NCBI GenBank assembly: GCA_049323795.1
Contig: JBMOOH010000042.1
Coordinates: forward strand, 1-64,000
Length of the DNA: 64,000 bases
Direction of reading: 5' to 3'
DNA from: JAOADN01 sp049323795
GTDB taxonomy: Bacteria; Pseudomonadota; Alphaproteobacteria; Rhodobacterales; Rhodobacteraceae
The notes beneath the pieces are model-generated. The model was not told the DNA's origin. It ran no database searches and saw nothing but the letters and a program-made list of their open reading frames with translations. Every line of letters begins with the position of its first letter. Within the stretch, counting starts at the first letter, position 1. Below are positions 1-8,029 of this stretch, one piece after another. A program made the translations under genes and the position numbers.

Positions 1-110
1 TCTTCAACCGCATCAAACGCTTCCGACGTATCGCCCTCAGATGCGAAAAGACCACTGCCTCATTCAAAGCCTTCGTCGCGCTCGCCTGCGCGATGGCGTG
101 GCTGACCTAA
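1..110 (+). CDS. IS5-family transposase, C-terminal fragment (cut by window edge)
   Basis: Reading from base 3, the frame gives 35 residues ending in a TAA at 108-110. It starts FNRIKRFRRIALRCEKT and ends ACAMAWLT. An aromatic-basic stretch with RRIALRCEKT followed by a short Ala-rich tail is the usual end of DDE transposases of the IS427 subgroup of IS5. The catalytic residues and the start lie outside the window, so I cannot say whether the gene is intact. It points toward lpxK and stops 14 bases before the lpxK stop codon. Confidence 0.75.
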   Translation, partial: FNRIKRFRRIALRCEKTTASFKAFVALACAMAWLT

Positions 111-123
111 ATGAAGACACCGC
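1..123 (+). mobile_element. 3' end of an IS5-family (IS427-like) insertion sequence
   Basis: The window opens inside an insertion sequence: the last 35 codons of a transposase and then 13 bases of presumed terminal sequence. The element edge is inferred near base 123 because CTAG follows (124-127) and the lpxK stop codon lies in it. The other end is outside the window, so the inverted repeat and target duplication cannot be verified here. Confidence 0.6.
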
Positions 124-1128
124 CTAGCGTGCGCCGCCGTGCAGGACTGAATCGAGTGCGGCATCGAATGGCCCCCAGTCCTGCAGCCTGAGCCGCACCG
201 GCAGGACCAGCACCTCGCCACGCAGCGACGGGGGCAGCCGCGCTGCATCCTTCTCGGTCGTGACGAGCTGCGCGCCGAGTTCGGCCGCCTCGGAGGCGAA
301 GCGGCGCATCAGCGCGGGCGAAAGCGGCTGGTGGTCGTCCAGAGCCTCGGCGCGCACCACCTCGGCGCCGAGAGACCGGAGGGTGGCGAAGAACTTCCCC
401 GGGCGTCCGATTCCGGCGAAGGCAAGGGCGCGCAGGCCCTCCCAGTCCATTCCGGTCGCCAGTGCGACGAGCTCGCCCCGCAGCCGGGCGGGGGCCGCAT
501 GGCGCCCCCAGAGGCGGTCGTAGCCGGCCTGCGCCTCGGGCCCGCCGACCGTCAGCAGCAGGTCCGCCCGTGACAATCCGGGAGCCACCGGCTCGCGAAG
601 CGGGCCTGCGGGCAGACAGAGGCCGTTTCCGAACCCCACCTCGGCATCGACGATCACGATCGACAGGTCCTTGGCCGGCGAGGGGTTCTGGAAACCGTCA
701 TCGAGCACCACGATGTCGGCCCCGGCCTCCGCGGCGGCCCGGGCGCCGGCAAGGCGGTCCCGCGCCACCCATGTCGGCGCGAAGGCCGAGAGCAGGAGCG
801 GCTCGTCACCCACGTCCGCCGCGCCGTGGCGCCCGGGATCGACCCTGACCGGCCCGGCCAGCCGCCCGCCATAGCCGCGGCTGACGATATGCGGGGCAAG
901 ACCCCTACCGGCCAGCCGCTCGGCAAGGGCGATCACTGCGGGTGTCTTTCCGGTGCCGCCGACCGTCAGGTTCCCGACACACACGACCGGCACGCCGGCA
1001 CGCCCCGGCTGGCCCCGCGCAAGGCGGCGCGCGGTGGCGGCGGCATAGAGCGCGGAAAGCGGCGACAGAGCCCGGGCGATCAGGCCAGGCGACCGGGGTG
1101 TCCGGAACCAGAATGACGGCGCGCGCAT
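124..1128 (-). CDS. lpxK: Tetraacyldisaccharide 4'-kinase LpxK
   Basis: 334 residues. LpxK phosphorylates the 4' position of the tetraacyl disaccharide precursor of lipid A at the inner membrane. An N-terminal hydrophobic/basic stretch (about 1-45) is followed by a Walker A motif GNLTVGGTGKT at about 52-62 and the DDGFQN motif near 152, both diagnostic of the family. The length fits the usual 320-340. The ATG at 1126-1128 overlaps the waaA stop codon in a CATCA arrangement, so the gene is probably translationally coupled to waaA. A much longer reading frame runs upstream but is antisense-type GC-rich noise. The stop codon TAG touches the presumed edge of the insertion sequence to its left, so the last codons may derive from the insertion target. 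Confidence 0.95.
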   Translation of the reverse strand: MRAPSFWFRTPRSPGLIARALSPLSALYAAATARRLARGQPGRAGVPVVCVGNLTVGGTGKTPAVIALAERLAGRGLAPHIVSRGYGGRLAGPVRVDPGRHGAADVGDEPLLLSAFAPTWVARDRLAGARAAAEAGADIVVLDDGFQNPSPAKDLSIVIVDAEVGFGNGLCLPAGPLREPVAPGLSRADLLLTVGGPEAQAGYDRLWGRHAAPARLRGELVALATGMDWEGLRALAFAGIGRPGKFFATLRSLGAEVVRAEALDDHQPLSPALMRRFASEAAELGAQLVTTEKDAARLPPSLRGEVLVLPVRLRLQDWGPFDAALDSVLHGGAR

Positions 1129-2381
1129 CAGGCGCCTGTCCCCGCCGCCGGCCCGTCCGAAGCGGGTTCCGTTGCGGGCACGGGGCGCCGCTCGGTCAGA
1201 CCCGACACGGCCGCAGCGATCCGGTCTGCCGCCTCGACCCCGCCCGAGGAAACCGCCCAGGCATTGTGCGCAAGGATCGCCGCCTTGTCCGGTGCGATCA
1301 TCTCCACGACCGCCTCGGACAGGTCCGACAGCATCCGCAACGCGCGGAAGGCGCGGGCCGCCGAAAGCCGCGCATAGGCGCGGACGAACCCGCCCGCAGC
1401 AGGGCCCGCAAGGATCGCCGAGCCCAGCGCGGCTGCCTCCATCGGATTGCGGACGGAACCCTCCGACAGCGTCCCGCCCATCAGCACGAAGGGCGCCAGC
1501 CTGTACCAGAGCCCGTATTCGCCGTCGCCGTCGTCGATCAGAAGCTGCACGTCCGCGTCCGGATCCTGGTCCTGTGACCTGAGCGCGACAACCCAGCCCT
1601 CCCGGCCTGTCCGCTCGGCAAGCGCCGCTCCCCGCCCGGGGTCGGAGGGCACGACGATCAGAAGCAGCCGGTGCGCGAACCGCATCGCCTGGGAATGCGC
1701 GGCGATCACGGCCTCTTCCTCGGCCTCGGTGCAGCCGGCCACCATCCATACCGGACGCGCCCCGACCAGCCGCGACAGCGCCTCGCGCTCGGCTTCGGCG
1801 CAGGGCAGGGGCTCGCGGATTTCTTCGATCGGTCCCGCCACCACCGGCGACACGCCGCCTCCGGCGAGCCGGATGATCCGCTCGGCCGTGTCGTGATCGC
1901 GCACAAGCACCCGGTCGCACCGCGCCAGCAGGGCGCCGAGCATCGTCCCCCGTGCCCGCCAGCCCGCGAGATCCCGGCGTCGCAGCCGCAGATCTACCAG
2001 GACGACCGGAATGCCCCTCCCGTGGGCCGCGACGATCGCCGCCGGCACCGGCGCGCTTCCGGCGAACACGGCGAGGTCGGGACCGAAATGGGACAGCAGT
2101 TCCGCAACCGCCCCCGTCCGCGCGGCGTCGAGCCGCTCGACCAGCGTTCCGGGCGGAAACGGCGCGGGGTCGGCCGGCGGGTTCCGGGCCGTGACCAGAA
2201 GCCGCGCCGCCGGAGCATCCCGCAGCAGCCGCCGCGCAAGCTGTCCGAACGTCGTCGGCGCGGCATCCGCGGCGAGGTGCATCCAGATCAGCCGCCCTGG
2301 CGGCCTCGGTGGAAATCCCCGGCCCGTGCGGCCGCCGCCGGCGAGCGCGAGATGGAGGGCAAGGGCGAGCGAGCGGCCCAT
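1128..2381 (-). CDS. waaA: 3-deoxy-D-manno-octulosonic acid (Kdo) transferase WaaA
   Basis: 417 residues from the ATG at 2379-2381 (MGRSLALALHLALAG). WaaA/KdtA adds Kdo to lipid IVA on the cytoplasmic face of the inner membrane. Recognisable parts are the N-terminal glycosyltransferase half (VTARNPPADP, FGPDLAVFAGSAPVPAA) and the C-terminal GT30 half with the acceptor/donor loop MGGTLSEGSVRNPMEAAALG near 315-335. The last 30 residues are Pro/Ala-rich and poorly conserved. The start is 11 bases downstream of the DUF4170 stop, and the stop overlaps the lpxK start. The order waaA-lpxK is standard in this family, and the two genes supply successive lipid A-Kdo steps. Confidence 0.93.
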   Translation of the reverse strand: MGRSLALALHLALAGGGRTGRGFPPRPPGRLIWMHLAADAAPTTFGQLARRLLRDAPAARLLVTARNPPADPAPFPPGTLVERLDAARTGAVAELLSHFGPDLAVFAGSAPVPAAIVAAHGRGIPVVLVDLRLRRRDLAGWRARGTMLGALLARCDRVLVRDHDTAERIIRLAGGGVSPVVAGPIEEIREPLPCAEAEREALSRLVGARPVWMVAGCTEAEEEAVIAAHSQAMRFAHRLLLIVVPSDPGRGAALAERTGREGWVVALRSQDQDPDADVQLLIDDGDGEYGLWYRLAPFVLMGGTLSEGSVRNPMEAAALGSAILAGPAAGGFVRAYARLSAARAFRALRMLSDLSEAVVEMIAPDKAAILAHNAWAVSSGGVEAADRIAAAVSGLTERRPVPATEPASDGPAAGTGA

Positions 2382-2391
2382 CGCGGGACGG

Positions 2392-2637
2392 TCAGGCCCC
2401 GAGTTCCTCGGTCGGGCCGGCGGGCTTGGCCTCGTCCCGCAGCCGGTGGAGGTGCGCGATGAAGTACCGCATGTGCGCGTTGTCCACGGTCCTCTGCGCC
2501 TCGGCCTTCCACGCGGCGAGCGCGGTCTCGTAGGTCGGGAAGATGCCGACCACATGGATCTGCGAGGGATCCTTGAACACGGTCTTCGCCGGGTCGGCCA
2601 GTTCGCCCCCGAAGACGAGGTGAAGCCGCTGTGTCAT
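2392..2637 (-). CDS. DUF4170 family protein
   Basis: 81 residues, beginning MTQRLHLVFGGEL. The sequence matches the small DUF4170 family, which is almost confined to alphaproteobacteria and commonly sits between cysQ and waaA as here. Typical features are the FGGEL and DPSQIHVVGIFPTYETALAAWK stretches and a His-rich helix near HMRYFIAHLHRL. No membrane segment or signal peptide is visible. The biochemical role is unknown. Position in front of waaA suggests a link to envelope assembly, but that is inference from neighbourhood only. Confidence 0.85.
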   Translation of the reverse strand: MTQRLHLVFGGELADPAKTVFKDPSQIHVVGIFPTYETALAAWKAEAQRTVDNAHMRYFIAHLHRLRDEAKPAGPTEELGA

Positions 2638-2738
2638 CGGGTCTCTCCGGGGCCGGAAGGTTGGGTCCTCCGCAAGGATAGGGGAAGGGGGCCGGGAGGG
2701 AAAGGGAGGGGGCGCGGCAGGAGGGAGAGGGGGGCCGG
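2638..2738. other. Intergenic purine-rich tract
   Basis: About 100 bases between cysQ and the DUF4170 gene. From about 2670 to 2735 the plus strand is strongly purine-biased (runs of G and GA). No hairpin followed by a T-tract and no convincing promoter hexamers were seen. It may simply separate two transcription units on the minus strand. Confidence 0.4.
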
Positions 2739-3515
2739 CTATCCCAGCCCCTCCACGATCTCCCGCCAAAGCCCTGCGCCGGCCGCGATTACCCCGTCCG
2801 CCTTCGCCCCGGGCGTGTTGAACCGGAGACGCGCGCCGCTGCGGTCGCTCACCTCGGCCCCGGCGCGCGCGCAGATGAGCGAGCCCGCCGCGATGTCCCA
2901 TTCCCATGCCGGCCGCAGGGTCATCATCGCGTCGTGGGTTCCGTCCGCGACGAGGGCCATCCGGGTGGCAAGCGAGGGGCGGAAGCTGCGGACAAAGCCG
3001 GGCGAGGCGCCGGTCTTCCAGTGCGAAGGGTCGAGGGAACTGCGCGCCGTCAGGACGCTCGCCCCGTCGAGGCCGGTCCTTGCGGAACAGCGGATGGGCT
3101 GGCCGTTCAGGGCCGAGTCCCTCTCGGTCGAGGCGGAATAGAGCCTGTCCCGCATCGGCAGGAACACCACGCCCGCGATCACCTGCCCGCCTTCGGCCAC
3201 AGCCAGCGAATGGGCAAAGTCCGGATTGCCGTCGATGAAGGCGCGGGTGCCGTCGATGGGGTCGAGGATGAACACACGCCCGGCCGAGAGACGCCCGGGG
3301 CCGTCCGGCGTCTCTTCCGAAAGCCAGCCGTAATCCGGCCGGGCAGACCGCAGCATTGCGGCCAGAAGGTCGTTCACCGCGTGGTCGGCCTCGGTCACAG
3401 GCCCGTCGGCCCCGCCCTTGTCGCGGGTCCAGTAGCTGCCCCTGAAGAACCGCCCTGCGATCTCTCCCGCCGCCCTTGCCGCCCGGACGAGGAGGTCGAG
3501 ATCACTTTCCGGCAA
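2739..3515 (-). CDS. cysQ: 3'(2'),5'-bisphosphate nucleotidase / inositol-monophosphatase family (CysQ type)
   Basis: 258 residues. The FIG/IMPase superfamily metal motifs are all present: the EE of WLSEETPDG near 68, LDPIDGTRAF near 85-94, and the late WEWDIAAG near 206-213. CysQ hydrolyses 3'-phosphoadenosine 5'-phosphate to AMP and so recycles a by-product of sulfate assimilation; close relatives act on inositol monophosphates, and the sequence alone does not separate these substrates. The start codon lies inside the end of pmbA (14-base overlap), consistent with a pmbA-cysQ operon. Confidence 0.85.
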   Translation of the reverse strand: MPESDLDLLVRAARAAGEIAGRFFRGSYWTRDKGGADGPVTEADHAVNDLLAAMLRSARPDYGWLSEETPDGPGRLSAGRVFILDPIDGTRAFIDGNPDFAHSLAVAEGGQVIAGVVFLPMRDRLYSASTERDSALNGQPIRCSARTGLDGASVLTARSSLDPSHWKTGASPGFVRSFRPSLATRMALVADGTHDAMMTLRPAWEWDIAAGSLICARAGAEVSDRSGARLRFNTPGAKADGVIAAGAGLWREIVEGLG

Positions 3516-4848
3516 TCGTCAGTCCTTCAACGAGGAGCGACGGGACGACATGCCCCATGTATTCGCGCCCGTCGTTCGCCGGGGTGATCCGCATCAGCAT
3601 GTCGATCAGGTTGCCCGCGACCGTGCATTCGTTGACCGGCCAGGCGATCTGCCCGTCTTCGACCCAGAAACCCGCCGCGCCGCGCGAATAGTCGCCCGTG
3701 GTCGGGTTGACCGACGCCCCGAGCATCGATGTCACCACAAGCCCGGTGCCCATGTCGCGGATCAGGTCCCCGCGGGTGGCGGTGCCCGGGGTCAGGCGGA
3801 TGTTCGAATGGCCGGGCGAGGGCGGCGAGGACGGCCCGCGCATGGCCGCGGCGGTGCTCTGCATGCCAAGCCTCCGGGCGGTGCCGAGATCGAGCGTCCA
3901 GCCGGCAAGGATGCCGTCGCGCACGATGGCGCGCGGCGCAGTGCGCAAGCCTTCGTCGTCGAAGGGGCGCGAGCCGAAGATGCGGGGACGGTGCGGCTCT
4001 TCCAGGATCGACAGGGAGGCGGGCAGGACCTGCGACCCGAGCCTGCCGCGCAGCCAGGACGACCCGCGCACGACCGCCCCGCCGTTGACGGCGGCGAGCA
4101 GGTGGGCGATCAGGCCGGAGGCCACGCGCTCGTCGAAAAGCACCGGGAACGCCCCGGTCGGCGGCTTCCGCGCGCCCCTGCGCGCCACGGTCCGCTCGCC
4201 CGCGAGTCGGCCGATTCCTGCCGGGTCCGGCAGATCGGAGCGGCGGACCCGGGCCTCCCAGGCGTGGTCGCGCTCCATTGCGGTTCCCTCGCCGGTGATC
4301 GCGGTGGCCGAGATGGCCGTGGAGGTCCGCGCGTAGCCGCCCGAGAACCCGTTGGTCATCGCGATGTGGAGCACCTGGCGGGAGTGCCGCGCCGATGCGC
4401 CTTCGGTCTGGCTGACCCCCGGCACGGCCAGCGCGGCGGCCTCCGCCTCGCGCGCCGACTGTTCGAGTTCGGCCGCCTTCGGCTCGGGGCCTGGGTCGCT
4501 CAGCTCGAGGGCCTCGGCGTTCCGGACGGCGGAAAGCTCGCCGGGGTCGGCAAGGCCCAGCGACGCATCCTCGGGCGCCTCGCGCGCCATCGCGACGGCG
4601 CGCTCGGCTAGGGCGGCGACCGTCCGGTCCGATATGTCGGAGGCGCCGACCGTCGCCTGGCGCCGGCCCACCAGCACCCGCAGGCCGATCTCGGTCCCGT
4701 CGGCGCGCTCGGCCTGTTCGAGCCTGCCATGCCGCACGTCGATCGAGACCGAGGCCCCGTGCAGGGCCATGGCGTCGGCTGCGTCGGCTCCGGCCCGGCG
4801 CGCCACGTCGAGCAGCCGCGCCGTCAGGCTCTCCAGGTCGTGGGTCAT
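3502..4848 (-). CDS. pmbA: TldD/PmbA family protein (metalloprotease partner)
   Basis: 448 residues beginning MTHDLESLTARLLDVARR. PmbA (TldE) with TldD forms a cytoplasmic zinc protease that trims peptides such as microcin B17 precursor and degrades unstable small proteins. The usual PmbA layout is visible: N-terminal GASVSIDVRHGRLEQAERADG (residues 30-50), a middle region with TAISATAITGEG, and a C-terminal half with GFWVEDGQIAWPVNECTVAGN near 410. The PmbA subunit does not carry the HExxxH-type site of TldD, and none is seen here. No TldD gene lies nearby. The end overlaps cysQ by 14 bases. Confidence 0.88.
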   Translation of the reverse strand: MTHDLESLTARLLDVARRAGADAADAMALHGASVSIDVRHGRLEQAERADGTEIGLRVLVGRRQATVGASDISDRTVAALAERAVAMAREAPEDASLGLADPGELSAVRNAEALELSDPGPEPKAAELEQSAREAEAAALAVPGVSQTEGASARHSRQVLHIAMTNGFSGGYARTSTAISATAITGEGTAMERDHAWEARVRRSDLPDPAGIGRLAGERTVARRGARKPPTGAFPVLFDERVASGLIAHLLAAVNGGAVVRGSSWLRGRLGSQVLPASLSILEEPHRPRIFGSRPFDDEGLRTAPRAIVRDGILAGWTLDLGTARRLGMQSTAAAMRGPSSPPSPGHSNIRLTPGTATRGDLIRDMGTGLVVTSMLGASVNPTTGDYSRGAAGFWVEDGQIAWPVNECTVAGNLIDMLMRITPANDGREYMGHVVPSLLVEGLTIAGK

Positions 4849-4942
4849 GCTGTTCTCTTTCCGGGCTGTGCGGGGTCACGCCGGACGAGGTAGGCCGACC
4901 GCGTGCCGGGCGCAAGCCGGGGCGGCAGACAGATGCCGCGGC

Positions 4943-6283
4943 TCAGGCACGGACCGCGCATTCCGCCGCCGCGCCAAGCCGCAGGAGGCGTTCCTCGTGC
5001 AGGGGCGGCGCCATCAGGCTGATCCCGCACATGGGCGTGGCGGTCGGAAGCGTGAGGACCGAGAGGCCCATCAGGTTGCCGATCCGGGTATTGCGGAGCG
5101 CGAGCAGGTTTTCGGCGGCGAAGAAGGCCGGGTCGGCGAGGCAGCGGGCCGCGTCGGGCGGCAGGATCGGCGAGGTGGGCACGAGGACCGCGTCGCAGGC
5201 CGCGGTGCGGTCGGCCCAGGCGGCGCGGAGGGCACCGAGCCTGACCCAGGCACGGATGAAGTCGGCGGCCGAATAGGCCTGTCCGAGGCGGAAGCGATCG
5301 CGCACGGGGGCGTAGATCAGCTCCGGCGCGGCCTCGATCGTCTCGCCCCAGGTCGCCCAGGCCTCGGCGGTGAAGAGGGGGCCGGCGAGAGCGAGCGCCT
5401 CGGCGACCTCCGGCGCGGCGATGCGGTCGATCCGCGCGCCCGCGTCCTTCAGGCGGGCGACGGCGGCGTCGAAGGCGGCGAGCGGTTCGGGGCGGATGTC
5501 GTCGAACGCGACGGTTCCGAGGATGAGGAAACGGGTGCCCCTGAGGGTGGCTCCCGTCAGGTCGAGGGCCCGTGTGCCGGCGAGCGCCGCGAAGAGCAGC
5601 GCCGCGTCCTCGACCGTGCGGGCGAGCGGGCCGATGCTATCGAAGCGGGCGCAGAGGGGGACGGTGCCGGCGAGGGGGAGGCGGCCATGGCCGGTCTTGA
5701 GGCCGACGAGCCCGTTCCAGGCCGCGGGAACGCGGACCGAACCGCCGGTGTCCGAGCCGACGGTGAGGGGCGCGAGGTGGAGGGCGACCGAGACGGCAGA
5801 GCCCGAGGACGACCCCCCCGGCGCGCGGGCCGGGTCGAGGGCGTTCGGAGGCGTCGCGGTCGAGGGGTTGAGGCCGAGGCCCGAGAAGGCAAGCTCGGTC
5901 ATGTGCGTCTTGCCGAGACAGACGAGGCCCTGAAGCGTCGCGCGGCGGAGAACCTCGGCATCCTCCGCGGGGGTGCGGCCGGCGAGGAGGCGCGAACCGG
6001 CCTCGGTCGGGGTGCCGGCGGTGTCGAAGAGGTCCTTCCACGACACCGGCACGCCGTCGAGGGGCGAGAGGCGGAGCTTTGCCCTGGCGCGGGCGCGGGC
6101 GGCCTCGGCCTCGGCAAGCGCCCGGGATTCGGTCACGCGGGCGTAGATGCGGGCGTGGTCGGGATGCGCGACGATGGCGGCGAGGACGGTTTCGGCGAGC
6201 GCGGCGGGGTCGATTTCTCCCGCTCCGATCCCGCGGCCGAGATCCGCGGCGGTCATCGTCAGCCACTCCTTCACGTCAGCCAC
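4943..6283 (-). CDS. Amidase signature family hydrolase
   Basis: 446 residues. The Ser-cisSer-Lys triad of the amidase signature family can be assigned: Lys83 in VSWKDLFD, cis-Ser158 in PGGSSSGSAVSVAL and nucleophile Ser182 in GSDTGGSVRVPA, with the family-typical 24-residue spacing between the two serines. These enzymes hydrolyse amide bonds of aryl amides, indole acetamide or similar; GatA itself is larger and belongs to a gatCAB set not seen here. Two starts are possible, the ATG used here and an in-frame ATG nine codons later (MTAADLG). The gene is 94 bases from pmbA and probably its own unit. Substrate cannot be read from the sequence. Confidence 0.85.
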   Translation of the reverse strand: MADVKEWLTMTAADLGRGIGAGEIDPAALAETVLAAIVAHPDHARIYARVTESRALAEAEAARARARAKLRLSPLDGVPVSWKDLFDTAGTPTEAGSRLLAGRTPAEDAEVLRRATLQGLVCLGKTHMTELAFSGLGLNPSTATPPNALDPARAPGGSSSGSAVSVALHLAPLTVGSDTGGSVRVPAAWNGLVGLKTGHGRLPLAGTVPLCARFDSIGPLARTVEDAALLFAALAGTRALDLTGATLRGTRFLILGTVAFDDIRPEPLAAFDAAVARLKDAGARIDRIAAPEVAEALALAGPLFTAEAWATWGETIEAAPELIYAPVRDRFRLGQAYSAADFIRAWVRLGALRAAWADRTAACDAVLVPTSPILPPDAARCLADPAFFAAENLLALRNTRIGNLMGLSVLTLPTATPMCGISLMAPPLHEERLLRLGAAAECAVRA

Positions 6284-6362
6284 TCCCTCACGCCAGCCGG
6301 TTCTTCATGGGTCTCTCCCTGTCCCTTGCGGGCGAGATTGGCCGGGCCGCGCGGGCGGCGTC

Positions 6363-6462
6363 AAGGTCAGGACGGGGGGAGGCTCTGCCTCCCCTTCCCC
6401 GCCCTGGGATGTTTCCACGCGCCGCGCACTCCCCTCCGGGATACTTGCGCCAAGGCGAAGCT
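6363..6462. repeat. Interspersed intergenic repeat, copy 1
   Basis: The stretch holds a small hairpin (stem GGGGAGGC/GCCTCCCC, 6376-6394), then GGGATGTTTCC at 6406-6416, then CCGGGATACTTGCGCCAAG from about 6437. The same modules recur in the same order downstream of truB (61711-61802), there with the last module inverted. The sharing of three blocks over 50 kb apart in non-coding DNA marks a dispersed REP-like family. It lies between the divergent amidase and UbiH-type genes, so it is not simply a terminator. Confidence 0.6.
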
Positions 6463-6528
6463 GCGCGGAGTCGCGTCCGGTCGGGCCGCCGCATGGACAT
6501 TTCCCGGCGGCGGGGCATATGAGGAGGC

Positions 6529-7761
6529 ATGATCCCGAACGACATCTCCGCGGATGTGCTGATCGTGGGCGGGGGCCTCAGCGGCCCGGCGCTGGCGCTT
6601 GCCCTGACCGGGGCGGGGCTGCGGGCGGCCGTGATCGACGCGCAGCCCCTGCGGGCGCGGGCCGAGGTGGCTTTCGACGGGCGGGCCTATGCGCTCTCGA
6701 TCGCCTCGCAGCGGTTGCTGGCGGCGGTGGGCGTGTGGGAGGCACTGGCGCCGGTCGCGCAGCCGATCCGCGAGATCAAGGCGAGCGACGGGCGTCCGGG
6801 CGAGGGCGTCGCGCCGTTCTTCCTGCATTTCGACGCGGCCGAGATCGAGGAAGGCCCGATGGGCTTCATGGTCGAGGACCGGCACCTCTATGCGGCGTTC
6901 CACGAGGCCATGGAGCGGGCGGGGGCGGCGCTGCTTCCGGGCGTGACGGTCGCCGCGCAGGAGGCGGGCGAGGCCGGGGCGACGGTGACGCTGGCGGACG
7001 GCCGCGTGATGGCGGGGCGGGTGATCGCCGGGTGCGACGGGCGCGGGTCGGGCACGGCGCTGCGGGCGGGGATTTCGCGGACGGGCTGGGACTACCGGCA
7101 GACGGCGGTCGTTTGCGCGCTGGAGCACGAGCGGCCGCACAACGGCGTTGCGCAGCAGGTCTTCCTGCCGACCGGGCCGCTGGCGATCCTGCCCTTGACG
7201 GGGAACCGTTCGTCGATCGTCTGGAGCGAGACCGGGGAGAACGCGACGGCGCTGATGGCGGCGGACGAGGCGATGTTCGCGGGCGTTCTGGCCGAGCGGA
7301 TCGGGGGCGCCCTGGGTGCCTTCCGGGTTGCGGGGGCGCGGTTCGCCTATCCGCTGTCGCTCAGCCTCGCCGAGCGCTACGTGGCGCCGCGGGTGGCGCT
7401 GGTTGGCGATGCGGCGCACGGGGTGCATCCGATCGCCGGGCAGGGTCTGAACCTCGGCTTCCGCGACGTGGGCGCGCTGGCCGAGGTGCTGGTGACGGCG
7501 GCGCGGCGGGGCGAGGATATCGGCGCGGCGGACGTCCTGGCGCGCTACCAGACGTGGCGGCGGTTCGACGCGACGGCGCTGGCGCTCGGGATGGATGCGG
7601 TGAACCGGCTCTTCTCGAACGACAACCCGGTGCTCCGGGTCGCGCGCGATCTGGGGATGGGCGTGGTGTCGTCGCTGCCGGGGCTGCGGCGGGCGTTCAT
7701 CCGGCAGGCAGCCGGGCTGTCGGGGGACGTGCCAAGGCTGCTGGCGGGGAAGCGGCTGTAG
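6529..7761 (+). CDS. UbiH/UbiF/COQ6-family FAD-dependent ubiquinone hydroxylase
   Basis: 410 residues; a strong ribosome binding site (GAGGAGG) lies just upstream of the ATG. Class A flavin monooxygenase fold: N-terminal FAD motif VGGGLSGPALALAL (about 13-26), the DG region at GCDGRGSG near 165-172, and the UbiH-family signature GDAAHGVHPIAGQGLNLG near 295-312 that contacts FAD. This family hydroxylates the aromatic ring during ubiquinone synthesis. Alphaproteobacteria use several paralogues (UbiL, UbiM, UbiH types) that hydroxylate different ring carbons; I cannot tell which position this one modifies, so no symbol is given. The gene stands alone, reading away from the amidase. Confidence 0.88.
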   Translation: MIPNDISADVLIVGGGLSGPALALALTGAGLRAAVIDAQPLRARAEVAFDGRAYALSIASQRLLAAVGVWEALAPVAQPIREIKASDGRPGEGVAPFFLHFDAAEIEEGPMGFMVEDRHLYAAFHEAMERAGAALLPGVTVAAQEAGEAGATVTLADGRVMAGRVIAGCDGRGSGTALRAGISRTGWDYRQTAVVCALEHERPHNGVAQQVFLPTGPLAILPLTGNRSSIVWSETGENATALMAADEAMFAGVLAERIGGALGAFRVAGARFAYPLSLSLAERYVAPRVALVGDAAHGVHPIAGQGLNLGFRDVGALAEVLVTAARRGEDIGAADVLARYQTWRRFDATALALGMDAVNRLFSNDNPVLRVARDLGMGVVSSLPGLRRAFIRQAAGLSGDVPRLLAGKRL

Positions 7762-7795
7762 GGATGGGCCTGACGCTGACGCTTCCGCCCCTCGC

Positions 7796-8029
7796 TCACC
7801 CGATCTCGCGGGCCTCGTCGACGAGCATGATCGGGATCCCGTCGCGGATCGGGAAGGCGAGCTTCGCCGCGCGCGACACGAGTTCCTGCCGCTCGGCGTC
7901 GTAGCTGAGCGTCGTCTGGGTCAGCGGGCAGACGAGCGCCTCGAGCATGCGGCGGTCGGGTTTCTGCCAGTCGTCGGCGCGGCTGTCGGCAGGGAGATTG
8001 GCGGGGAGACTGGCGGGGAGGTCGGTCAT
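7796..8029 (-). CDS. Trm112-like zinc-ribbon family protein
   Basis: 77 residues. The conserved core MLEALVCPLTQTTLSYD and FPIRDGIPIMLVDEAR is that of the bacterial YcaR/Trm112 family. In other organisms Trm112 proteins stabilise methyltransferases; the function of the bacterial form is not settled. Of the four cysteines of a full zinc ribbon only one (CPL) is visible, so metal binding is doubtful. The N-terminal 20 residues carry a low-complexity repeat (ASLPANLPAD). The ATG overlaps the stop of the upstream gene in an ATGA arrangement, so the two are likely co-translated. Confidence 0.85.
   Translation of the reverse strand: MTDLPASLPANLPADSRADDWQKPDRRMLEALVCPLTQTTLSYDAERQELVSRAAKLAFPIRDGIPIMLVDEAREIG

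Noticed and set aside
1128..2555. Long N-terminal extension of waaA
   Set aside because: The extra residues are Arg/Pro/Ser-rich frame noise overlapping the DUF4170 gene; the ATG at 2381 fits the family length.
3527..4915. 462-residue open frame overlapping pmbA on the same strand
   Set aside because: Arg/Gly/Pro-rich composition of an out-of-frame GC-rich shadow; pmbA in the other frame has clear family motifs.
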